This document shows positions 1 to 6,120 of a stretch of DNA of 9,794 nucleotides, in pieces (positions within the stretch are counted from its first letter, which is position 1; each line of letters begins with the position of its first letter). The stretch is from Planctomycetaceae bacterium. Lineage in GTDB: Bacteria; Planctomycetota; Planctomycetia; Pirellulales; Pirellulaceae. Below the pieces are notes generated by a model. That model searched no databases. It worked only from the letters and a program-made list of their open reading frames with translations, and was not told where the DNA came from. Position numbers and translations under genes: made by a program. The stretch spans positions 1 to 9,794 of the forward strand of contig SKVE01000391.1 in the NCBI GenBank assembly GCA_007129635.1. The letters are read 5' to 3'.

Positions 1-2138
1 TCCAATCGCTTGTCGTAGAACGCGGCCGTGCCGGATCGCATCGTGTAGATCCAGCCGTAATCGAACCCGCCGTCGCACCCGTAACTCTTCGGCAACGCAC
101 GAGGCTGCGGCTGGCCTGTCAATGGATCCGTCCGCTGACCGATCACCGGTTGCGCCGGACGCCACGCATCCTTCTGTGTCGGTGGGCGGTATTGAGAAGG
201 TTGCGGGGCTTGAGCGTCGAAAGCCGGGAACATCGCATCCGCCGCCGATACCTCGTCCTCTGTCAGAACCCGGCCCGTGTACACGTCCTGATAGACCGGT
301 TCGCCCAGCTTATACGGCGGTCGGTCCCCATCCGGATAGCCCATCCACAGCTTGTCGTAGGCTCGCATCAGCCCGTCGACGAACATCGGTGGCGGCGAAC
401 GCTTAAAGAAACCGGCCAAGTCGTTGTACCACAATACTCCGACCGGCGCGCGAACCCGTTCGTCCCGACTGGGCTGAAACGGTTCGGTATAGTTCGACGC
501 GCCCGGCAATTCCACAGCTTGGATCACTCGCACCGCTTCGCCGTCGATCAGCGGCTCGGAAGTCTCCCAGCCGGCTTGTTCGGCAACGGCGGTCAGTCCT
601 TCGCTGGGCAATGTCCCATCGAAGAAATACGCGGCGCCGCCATACGGTCGCAGGCAACGTCCGACACGCGTCGCCCACTGGTCACCTGTTGGTGCAAATC
701 CATCGGCGACCACGACCAGTTGGGCAAAGTAGGGCGGTAGACCGCTGTCGACCAAGGACGACGTCAGCACCGAAACACGCGCACCGTAAAGGCCCGCTGC
801 GTCCAATGCCCGCCGCATCCGATTCGCTTTATCCGCGTCCGCCTGCAGCACGATCACGTGCAACGACGATCGATGGACCAGTTCACCTGCGATCTGCAGG
901 CTGTCATCGCCCAGCACCAGGGCATATCCGTGGCGATGATTCTCGTCGGACAGCATTTCGGCAACCCGCCGCTGCCACGACTGGCTGGCCGCAGGCAAGG
1001 AAGCAACCTCAAGATGGTACGTATCGGTGGTCGAGCTGCCGCTACCGAAGCACCACAAGCGGGCGTCCTCGGTTACCAGGAAGATCTTGCCATCTGCCGC
1101 CAGCATCGTCTGGGCCGCCCGTCCGCCGTACCCATCGTCGAAGCTCAATTGGCGATCTCCCACCAGGATCTGATCGCGGACTCGTTCTTCGCCCCGGCCC
1201 ACGTACCAATCGCCTTCATGACGATCGATATTGATCCCGCGATCGAAGACCAGCCGCGAAGCTGGCTCGGTCGTTTCGCCTCGTCGCCGTTCGGGGCTGA
1301 GCGCTGCGAACCATCCTCCCGGAATCCGCCCGGGCGCCGGCAACTGAAATTCCTTCAATTCGCCGGTAGCTCGATCAAATCGAGCGGGATAGGCCGTGCC
1401 GCACGGGACGATCAGATCGTCGCCCTCGATCACCAAGTAGCCCTGTGGTGTCAATCCGCCCATGGCGGTCGCGTCGTGAGGATGGACCCCGTGTACGAAA
1501 CTTCCGCGGTCGTTCCGCCAGATGACCTGGCCATCCTCCGCGTCCAAAGCATAGACGAACACGCCCTCCATGGACCACACACCTGCGGCAAAATAGATGT
1601 GCCCGTCCTGCAAGACCGGTCCCCCACGCACGGGCCACATCGAGATCATCCGCTGGTTGCCCAGTACTTTCCGATTCGAAGGGGCGGCGCGAAATTTCCA
1701 GATCAATGTGCCTTCCGCAGCGTCCAGGCAAACCAGATCCCCGTCGTCCGATCCGAAATACACGCGGTCACGCCACGCTACCGGTGCCAGTCGTACGGGA
1801 CCCTGCGTGTAAAATCGCCAAAGCTGCTGGCCCGTATCGGTATCGTAAGCCGTTACATGGTCGCTTTGCGACGAGCCCACCAATAGCCGCTTGCCCAGGA
1901 CGACCGGTTCGTCATTGCGGTCGAACTGCAACCGGGATTGCTCGAACGCCGGCCGCGGCGCCGGCAACTGTCGAGACCAGAGAACATGGAGTTGGTCTTC
2001 CATTGGCATCGGAGTTGCGGCCATTCGACCCGCGTCGTAACGCCACATCGGCCAGTCGTCTGCCGTCAGTCTTGCCGGCGTCAAACCGGCCAGAACCAGC
2101 CCTAGCGAAAAAGCCGCGGTGAGTTGTCGCTGGGTCAT
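1..2138 (-). CDS. Exported PQQ-like beta-propeller protein with methyltransferase-like Rossmann insert (partial, 3' end off window)
   Basis: The minus-strand frame is open for 712 codons from ATG 2136-2138 to the left edge, so the C-terminus is missing. Residues 1-26 look like a signal peptide, with a hydrophobic stretch AAFSLGLVLAGL and a break near TADD; the DWPMWRYDAGR segment after it is typical of exported planctomycete propellers. PQQ-like blades show the pattern YxxDxxxGxxxW: AYDTDTGQQLW (97-107), CLDAAEGTLIW (137-147) and YALDAEDGQVIW (196-207). After a blade ending near LWCFG (about 360) comes a Rossmann-like stretch. Its strand-loop YALVLGDD begins at 405, VIVLQAD lies at 428-434, and DAAGLYGARV near 446 and LPPYF follow; this resembles SAM-dependent methyltransferase folds but lacks a GxGxG loop. 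The C-terminal part has RVRAPVGVLWY and YGCDGGFDYGWIYTMRSGT, which I recall from large planctomycete PQQ-repeat proteins. An AGGAGG lies 8 bp before the start. The role is unknown: a periplasmic or surface scaffold or oxidoreductase-like propeller are both possible. True PQQ binding is not shown. Confidence 0.88.
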   Translation of the reverse strand, partial: MTQRQLTAAFSLGLVLAGLTPARLTADDWPMWRYDAGRMAATPMPMEDQLHVLWSRQLPAPRPAFEQSRLQFDRNDEPVVLGKRLLVGSSQSDHVTAYDTDTGQQLWRFYTQGPVRLAPVAWRDRVYFGSDDGDLVCLDAAEGTLIWKFRAAPSNRKVLGNQRMISMWPVRGGPVLQDGHIYFAAGVWSMEGVFVYALDAEDGQVIWRNDRGSFVHGVHPHDATAMGGLTPQGYLVIEGDDLIVPCGTAYPARFDRATGELKEFQLPAPGRIPGGWFAALSPERRRGETTEPASRLVFDRGINIDRHEGDWYVGRGEERVRDQILVGDRQLSFDDGYGGRAAQTMLAADGKIFLVTEDARLWCFGSGSSTTDTYHLEVASLPAASQSWQRRVAEMLSDENHRHGYALVLGDDSLQIAGELVHRSSLHVIVLQADADKANRMRRALDAAGLYGARVSVLTSSLVDSGLPPYFAQLVVVADGFAPTGDQWATRVGRCLRPYGGAAYFFDGTLPSEGLTAVAEQAGWETSEPLIDGEAVRVIQAVELPGASNYTEPFQPSRDERVRAPVGVLWYNDLAGFFKRSPPPMFVDGLMRAYDKLWMGYPDGDRPPYKLGEPVYQDVYTGRVLTEDEVSAADAMFPAFDAQAPQPSQYRPPTQKDAWRPAQPVIGQRTDPLTGQPQPRALPKSYGCDGGFDYGWIYTMRSGTAAFYDKRL

Positions 2139-2146
2139 CGAAAGTG

Positions 2147-2152
2147 CCTCCT
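2147..2152 (-). promoter_or_regulatory. Ribosome binding site of the propeller gene
   Basis: The minus strand reads AGGAGG here, eight bases before ATG 2138. This is a full Shine-Dalgarno match and fixes the start, which also gives a complete signal peptide. Confidence 0.85.
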
Positions 2153-2229
2153 GACGAAAATGTTCGAGTGAGAGTAAGGGGGCGAGAGTCGTTTTCGCTG
2201 GTGTTGATGATTCGTCATGTGAAACGCGT

Positions 2230-2249
2230 CCGAATTTTGGCAAATTCGG
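2230..2249. repeat. Perfect 8-bp stem, 4-base loop hairpin between the two minus-strand genes
   Basis: The arms CCGAATTT (2230-2237) and AAATTCGG (2242-2249) are exact reverse complements around the loop TGGC. The hairpin lies about 38 bp after the stop of the isochorismatase/ThuA gene and about 90 bp before the start of the propeller gene. It is not followed by a T tract on the minus strand, so it is at best a weak terminator, an mRNA-stability element or an attenuator. The rest of the 148-bp gap (2139-2286) shows no clear promoter; one TTGACG on the minus strand (about 2266-2271) has no convincing -10 partner. Confidence 0.5.
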
Positions 2250-2286
2250 CTACCGGCCGAGTGCTTCGCGTCAAATCACGAGCGAT

Positions 2287-3966
2287 CTACTCGTCGGAAC
2301 GTCGCTGGGTATCGGGCCATTCGTCCGGGATCGGCTGGCCGACCGCCCAATAAACACCATGAACCAGCAGACGACGAAACAGGGCCATGGCGAATTCTTC
2401 CGGGTGCCCCAGCGACGTGTAGAACACTCGACCACCACCGGAGTGCGTGTTGGTCCAAGCAACCGGTTCGTGCGGCTGCCGGTCGCCAGCACGCCCCATC
2501 ATCAGCGTTTGCGTCTTCGGCCCCAGCGGTGATGTCTTGTACAGCCAGGAATGTACCGAGACCTCGCCTTCGGCCCAGCCTTGCACGATCGGATGGTCGC
2601 GACTGGCCGGGACCACCCAGACACAATTCTCCGGGTCATCCGCCGACTGGCTGCCGTGATGGCCTTGGTAATTGCCGCCCAACACGTCGCGATCGAACTC
2701 GGGCCACACGTCGTGTCCGTCCGGCGGCTGACCGGTGCGCAGCGCGAAAGCGTGGGACGATGTTCGCAGCGCCACGATCGGCTTTCCTTCGTCGACGAAA
2801 CGCCGAAAAGCGTCCAATTGGGCCTGGGGCAAGGCGCGTCGCCGGACGCTGATCACCGCCACATCCGCGTGATTCAGGGATTCGATGCCCGGGATCTGCT
2901 GGGGATCTTCCGCATCCTCGTAGTAGAAGCTCACGCGAAAATCACGCTGCAGGTGGCGGCGAGCCCATTCGGTCAGCGTCACCTCCGTCTGATACTCGTC
3001 TTCCGCCATCACCAGGGCGACGTGTTTCCGAACATCGGCGCGGAACCGGAACGGTTGGCCGCCCAGCAGTTGATCGCTGGTGATGGTCGGGCACACGTAT
3101 TTTTCGATATGTTCGACGATCAGATCCGTACCGCTGAAGTGATTGACGTAGGGCCAGCGTTGAGGGTTGTACATCGTGTCGGTCAGATCGCGGACCAATA
3201 CGACCTGTTTGCCGTGGATCGCCATCTGCCGCAGTCCGAACGGGCGTCCCAGCACGCACATGTTCGTATGCACCCCCAGCAGCATCACGTGGCGGATGCC
3301 ATGCTGCTCCATCAGATTCCAGATCTCGACGCCGCTGTCGCTGATCGCGTCCTGGTCCCGGATCTCCAGTTCGTCCATCTGACGCGTCCAGGGAGCCCGA
3401 GGATTGCGTCCGATTTCAACCAGTTCCTCGTGCCAGCGTGCCAATTGCTGAGGGTCATCATCCACGCCGCCGTCCGACTGGTCGATCGGGTAGACGCCCT
3501 GTTCTTCGGCCGGGATGCGATGACACCAACGGCCGATGTCGTCCGGCAGATTCTCCGCCGTCGGTGCGTCACGTGCTCGAAGACGCCCCGGATGCTGCTG
3601 GTACGGCTGCATGCAACCGCTGGGAGCATGGATGATCAGCGCGCCCTGGCGGCGAGCCGTCTTGAGGAACCGGTTCATCCGAGGCGCCATCTCTTGTGCG
3701 CGGCGGACGGCGTTCAAGCTGTGATGCGAGTCCCACATGTCGCACACGATCACCGCAGTTGCAGTCGCATCCCACCGTTCGTTCCGCTGCAACGCGTGAA
3801 ATCGATCGACTTGCGGCTGGACAGGCTCCCGATAACGCAACGACAACGCAAAGACGCCCTCTTCGGCTTGAACCGTTCTCAAACCTTGGACTGGTGCCGC
3901 CAGCGCAATAACCAGCAACAACAGGCCCAGCAGTCGATTTCCCTCGGGGGCGTGCCACATCATCAT
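2287..3966 (-). CDS. Exported isochorismatase-like cysteine hydrolase fused to a ThuA-like domain
   Basis: 559 residues. Residues 1-35 form a signal peptide with core LLGLLLLVIALAA. Residues about 68-295 are an isochorismatase-fold domain: the first strand AVIVCDMWDSHH places the catalytic Asp at D76, and GVHTNMCVLGRPFGLRQM places the nucleophile at C237. The usual catalytic Lys segment aligns with EIRDQDAISDSG (201-212) and has no lysine; R203 is nearest. Residues about 315-545 resemble ThuA (class I glutamine amidotransferase-like fold): VALVMAEDEYQ, a central DVAVISVRRR strand, IVALRTSSHAF (397-407) and the closing WTNTHSGGGRVFYTSLGHPE (504-523). The substrate is unknown; isochorismatase-fold enzymes cleave amides or vinyl ethers and ThuA domains occur with sugar metabolism. 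Three consecutive ATGs occur at the start (3958-3966). An AAGG at 3973-3976 lies 6 bp before the first and 9 bp before the second, so the exact start may shift by one or two codons. It lies upstream of the propeller gene on the same strand and may be co-transcribed with it. Confidence 0.92.
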   Translation of the reverse strand: MMMWHAPEGNRLLGLLLLVIALAAPVQGLRTVQAEEGVFALSLRYREPVQPQVDRFHALQRNERWDATATAVIVCDMWDSHHSLNAVRRAQEMAPRMNRFLKTARRQGALIIHAPSGCMQPYQQHPGRLRARDAPTAENLPDDIGRWCHRIPAEEQGVYPIDQSDGGVDDDPQQLARWHEELVEIGRNPRAPWTRQMDELEIRDQDAISDSGVEIWNLMEQHGIRHVMLLGVHTNMCVLGRPFGLRQMAIHGKQVVLVRDLTDTMYNPQRWPYVNHFSGTDLIVEHIEKYVCPTITSDQLLGGQPFRFRADVRKHVALVMAEDEYQTEVTLTEWARRHLQRDFRVSFYYEDAEDPQQIPGIESLNHADVAVISVRRRALPQAQLDAFRRFVDEGKPIVALRTSSHAFALRTGQPPDGHDVWPEFDRDVLGGNYQGHHGSQSADDPENCVWVVPASRDHPIVQGWAEGEVSVHSWLYKTSPLGPKTQTLMMGRAGDRQPHEPVAWTNTHSGGGRVFYTSLGHPEEFAMALFRRLLVHGVYWAVGQPIPDEWPDTQRRSDE

Positions 3967-4007
3967 CGAACACCTTTGTACGTCGAGGAACGAATAGCGT
4001 GCGAACC

Positions 4008-4036
4008 ATTGTCACCACCGATCAAACCGGCGTCAA
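4008..4036 (-). promoter_or_regulatory. Sigma-70-type promoter of the isochorismatase/ThuA gene
   Basis: On the minus strand there is TTGACG (4031-4036; 5/6 to the -35 consensus), a 17-bp spacer and GACAAT (4008-4013; 4/6 to the -10 consensus). Transcription would begin near 4001, giving a leader of about 35 bases that contains the AAGG ribosome site. The ideal spacing and correct distance make this the best promoter in the window. It is predicted from sequence only. Confidence 0.6.
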
Positions 4037-4045
4037 GCTGTGCGC

Positions 4046-4103
4046 AAAAAAGATGGGGTCAGACCCTGTTATCCGGCATACCGTATAACAGGGTCTGACC
4101 CCA
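4046..4103 (-). terminator. Near-perfect palindrome with T6 tail on the minus strand; repeat-derived terminator-like element
   Basis: The arms 4054-4072 (TGGGGTCAGACCCTGTTAT) and 4085-4103 are exact 19-base reverse complements. Inside them, CGG/CCG (4074-4076 with 4081-4083) adds three pairs after one C/T mismatch, leaving the loop CATA. On the minus strand the stem is followed by TC and six T (complement of A 4046-4051), the form of an intrinsic terminator. Transcripts coming leftward from the permease side would stop just before the promoter of the isochorismatase/ThuA gene. The GGGGTCAGACCC core is a dispersed repeat I recognise from many genomes, sometimes linked to REP-type transposases. 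It may therefore be an inserted repeat that happens to work as an insulator. Confidence 0.65.
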
Positions 4104-4146
4104 CCGCTGACCCCACCGCTGGGTCTGACCCCACCGCTGACCCCCG
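4091..4146. repeat. Degenerate direct-repeat block built from GGGTCT and GACCCCACCGCT units
   Basis: The block reads GGGTCT (4091-4096), GACCCCACCGCT twice (4097-4108, 4109-4120), GGGTCT (4121-4126), GACCCCACCGCT (4127-4138) and then GACCCC (4139-4144). It is a 30-bp unit repeated almost twice, itself containing a 12-bp tandem. Its left end overlaps the right arm of the 4054-4103 palindrome. It looks like stepwise slippage from the palindrome edge. No coding potential is seen. Confidence 0.8.
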
Positions 4147-4148
4147 AC

Positions 4149-4177
4149 TTTTCGATTCCCGGCCGGGTCGGTAGAAT
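4149..4177 (+). promoter_or_regulatory. Weak candidate promoter for the NCS1 permease gene
   Basis: TAGAAT (4172-4177) is a fair -10 element, about 50 bp before the GTG start. The -35 position 17 bp upstream reads TTTTCG, a poor match. It lies immediately after the direct-repeat block. The -10 alone is suggestive; the promoter call is tentative. Confidence 0.3.
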
Positions 4178-4213
4178 CCCAGCTCAATACGCGGTGTCTC
4201 AATCGCCAGAACT

Positions 4214-4219
4214 AAGGAG
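4214..4219 (+). promoter_or_regulatory. Ribosome binding site selecting the GTG start of the permease
   Basis: AAGGAG lies six bases before GTG 4226. An ATG overlapping it at 4224-4226 is followed at once by TGA (ATGTGA, 4224-4229) and cannot encode a protein, so GTG is the usable start. Confidence 0.75.
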
Positions 4220-4225
4220 CGGGAT

Positions 4226-5680
4226 GTGAGCGAAGAAACCTCACCGATGGGCGGCGAGTTCGAACGGCAGCCGGTGCCGAAGCGAGCGAGGCTGGGCTTC
4301 AAGAGCTTCGTCGGCATGTACGCCGGCGAACACTGTGCGGGCACCGAATTGATGATTGGGCCTTTGTTCGTCGCGGCGGGTGTCGCGGCCTTCGACGTGG
4401 TGGTCGGATTGATTGTCGGCAACGCCCTGGCCGTGCTCAGTTGGATGTTCATGACGGCGCCCATCGCCGTACGAGCTCGCGAGACCCTGTATTTTCAACT
4501 GGAGAGGATCTGCGGCCGACGTTTGGTCACCATCTACAATCTGGCCAATGGCATCATGTTTTGTTTTCTGGCGGGCGCCATGATCACCGTTTCGGCCACG
4601 GCCGTCGGAGTCTGGTTCCGTTTTCCCATGCCGGGGTTGACCGATTTCTATCCGAACAGCACCGGTTGGGTGCTGGCCGTACTGGTCGTGGGTGCGTTGA
4701 TCTCGGTCGTAGCCGCCGCCGGGTACAGCATGGTCTCGCGAGTGGCCAACATCGCCGCGCCTTGGATGGTGATGGTCTTTCTGGCCTTCGGATTGGTTGC
4801 CTTACGCCAGTTCATCGACATCAGCGGCGTCTCGATCCAATCACCTCGGGACCTGTGGCACCTGGCCGATCAGGTGATTTGGCGAGGTGGCGAGCCGCTG
4901 CCGGGACAGACGAAGTTCACATTCTGGCACGTCATGTTCTTCGCCTGGTTCTGCAACATGGCGATGCACATCGGCATGTCCGACCTGACAGTCTTGCGGT
5001 TCGCTCGCCGCAGTTGGTACGCCGTCGCCTCGGCCGCCGGCATGTACGTCGGGCACTTCATGGCCTGGTTGAGTGCCTCGATGCTGTTCGCCTATCAGTT
5101 GCGAGCGGCCGGACTGACCAGCGATGCGGCCATCACAGCGGCGGCCACGGCGGGCGAGTTGCCGGCACCGCTGCCCGGACCGCTGGCTTACGAGGCGTGT
5201 GGGCTGGCCGGCGTATTGTGCGTGATCATCGCGGGTTGGACCACCGCGAACCCGACCATTTACCGAGCGGGCCTGGCGTTCCAGGCGGTCGTGCCTCGAT
5301 CGTCGCGATTCACCGTGACCTTATTCACCGGTGCATTGGCCACCATCGCCGCCATGTTTCCCGCCTTGGCCATGAAGCTGTTGGATTTCGTCGCGTTGTA
5401 CGGCATGGTGCTGATGCCGATGGGCGCCGTGATCTTTATCGATTTCTGGCTGGCTCGACGACTGGGGTTCCAGGACAATTACGCTCAACGAGCCGGCATC
5501 ACATTCAATTGGGCAGCCGGGTTGACGTGGTGGATCGCCTTGGCCGTTTGCATCCTGCTGGTGCGATACGCCGGGATCGAGATCTTTTTCGTCAGCTTGC
5601 CGGGTTGGTTTGTCGCCGCTTTCTTGTACGTTTTGTTCAGCCGGTGGTTGCAGCGTCCCGTCATGAACAGCCTTCGTTGA
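4226..5680 (+). CDS. NCS1-type permease (cytosine/purine/allantoin-like transporter)
   Basis: 484 residues, close to the usual NCS1 length, with about 12 hydrophobic segments and short polar ends. A polar N-terminus (1-25) precedes TM1 around GEHCAGTELMIGPLFVAAG (34-52), and a second helix with the IGN-like segment VGLIVGNALAVLSW (60-73) follows. TM3 starts near YNLANGIMFCFLAGAM (104-119). A loop with FWHVMFFAWFCNMAMHIGM (233-251) forms the middle helices. The strongest family signature is GWTTANPTIYRAGLAFQ (337-353), matching the TM8 region of cytosine permease-like proteins. Such proteins are inner-membrane cation-coupled symporters for nucleobases, hydantoins, allantoin or related small molecules; the exact substrate cannot be read from this sequence. 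No nucleobase catabolic gene is beside it, so context does not help. The start is GTG with AAGGAG six bases upstream. The gene ends inside a 14-bp tandem duplication. Confidence 0.88.
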   Translation: MSEETSPMGGEFERQPVPKRARLGFKSFVGMYAGEHCAGTELMIGPLFVAAGVAAFDVVVGLIVGNALAVLSWMFMTAPIAVRARETLYFQLERICGRRLVTIYNLANGIMFCFLAGAMITVSATAVGVWFRFPMPGLTDFYPNSTGWVLAVLVVGALISVVAAAGYSMVSRVANIAAPWMVMVFLAFGLVALRQFIDISGVSIQSPRDLWHLADQVIWRGGEPLPGQTKFTFWHVMFFAWFCNMAMHIGMSDLTVLRFARRSWYAVASAAGMYVGHFMAWLSASMLFAYQLRAAGLTSDAAITAAATAGELPAPLPGPLAYEACGLAGVLCVIIAGWTTANPTIYRAGLAFQAVVPRSSRFTVTLFTGALATIAAMFPALAMKLLDFVALYGMVLMPMGAVIFIDFWLARRLGFQDNYAQRAGITFNWAAGLTWWIALAVCILLVRYAGIEIFFVSLPGWFVAAFLYVLFSRWLQRPVMNSLR

Positions 5681-5700
5681 TCAGCCTTCGTTGATCAGCC
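5668..5700 (+). repeat. 14-bp tandem duplication covering the permease stop codon
   Basis: CAGCCTTCGTTGAT occurs at 5668-5681 and again at 5682-5695, followed by a third start CAGCC (5696-5700). The first copy holds the last codons and the TGA stop; the second is just downstream and repeats the in-phase TGA-like end. It is probably a recent slippage event and has no effect on the protein, since the first stop is used. Confidence 0.85.
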
Positions 5701-5754
5701 AACAAACCTTTGGATCAAACTTTACCAAACCGTCGTCATCAGCGGAGCCATGTC

Positions 5755-5961
5755 ATGCGGATCTTTCTCCAAATCACGTCGTGGGTTGCCTTGGTCGCGA
5801 CGATCCTGCCCGCCGTCTTGTTCCTGGCGAACGCTTTGGATCTGAACCAGACCAAGTGGATCATGCTTGCCGGCACCCTCGTCTGGTTTGCCGCCACCCC
5901 GTGGTGGATGGGTCGGAAGGTCCAGCCGGTGGGCAATGAGCGGACCGGCGGCCAGATGTAG
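5755..5961 (+). CDS. Small two-helix membrane protein, function unknown
   Basis: 68 residues with two predicted transmembrane helices (about 5-27, ITSWVALVATILPAVLFLA, and 34-51, KWIMLAGTLVWFAATPWW), a short polar turn NALDLNQT between them and a charged tail GRKVQPVGNERTGG. Frame 5710-5961 can be extended upstream from TTG, but ATG 5755 is preferred because GGAG (5744-5747) lies seven bases before it and the protein then begins directly with the first helix. I do not recognise a named family; similar short two-helix proteins occur in planctomycetes. It lies 74 bp after the permease gene and 159 bp before the Nramp-like gene, so it could be an accessory to either transporter. Nothing in the sequence proves that role. 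Confidence 0.72.
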   Translation: MRIFLQITSWVALVATILPAVLFLANALDLNQTKWIMLAGTLVWFAATPWWMGRKVQPVGNERTGGQM

Positions 5962-6042
5962 CGCCACCCGGCGGGCGGTCCCGCTGGCTTGGGCCATGGA
6001 TTGTGGGCACCCAAAAAATCGAGGAATTCCGTCGACCACCTG

Positions 6043-6078
6043 TCGACGCCTGCCAGGAACCTTGGCACAATAGATGCC
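6043..6078 (+). promoter_or_regulatory. Candidate promoter of the Nramp-like/beta-helix pair
   Basis: Two overlapping readings fit. A sigma-54 type element TGGCAC-N5-ATGCC (6063-6078) has GG and GC at the required 12-bp offset. A sigma-70 type element has TCGACG (6043-6048), 17 bp, and CACAAT (6066-6071). Both lie 43-78 bp before ATG 6121. The 159-bp gap (5962-6120) also holds two GTCGAC palindromes (6031-6036 and 6042-6047) that could be an operator. No activator gene is in the window. Prediction only. Confidence 0.35.
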
Positions 6079-6120
6079 CGATATCGGTGACGATCTGCGA
6101 AAAGGAATCGAGGGCTTGAC

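Noticed and set aside
858..1886. 342-codon plus-strand open frame in the propeller gene region
   Set aside because: The minus strand is open for over 700 codons with propeller blades, signal peptide and AGGAGG. The plus frame has no family signature.
2551..4098. 515-codon plus-strand open frame opposite the isochorismatase/ThuA gene
   Set aside because: Its product is His/Arg/Gln-rich with no recognisable family, while the opposite strand carries clear domains, a signal peptide and a promoter. It is a GC-driven shadow.
4091..4146. CRISPR-like short repeats
   Set aside because: The units are 12-30 bp, adjacent and without unique spacers. They are tandem duplications, not an array.
4441..5694. 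417-codon plus-strand frame overlapping the permease in another phase
   Set aside because: It is rich in His, Arg and Gly and lacks hydrophobic helices, whereas the overlapping frame gives a clear NCS1 permease.
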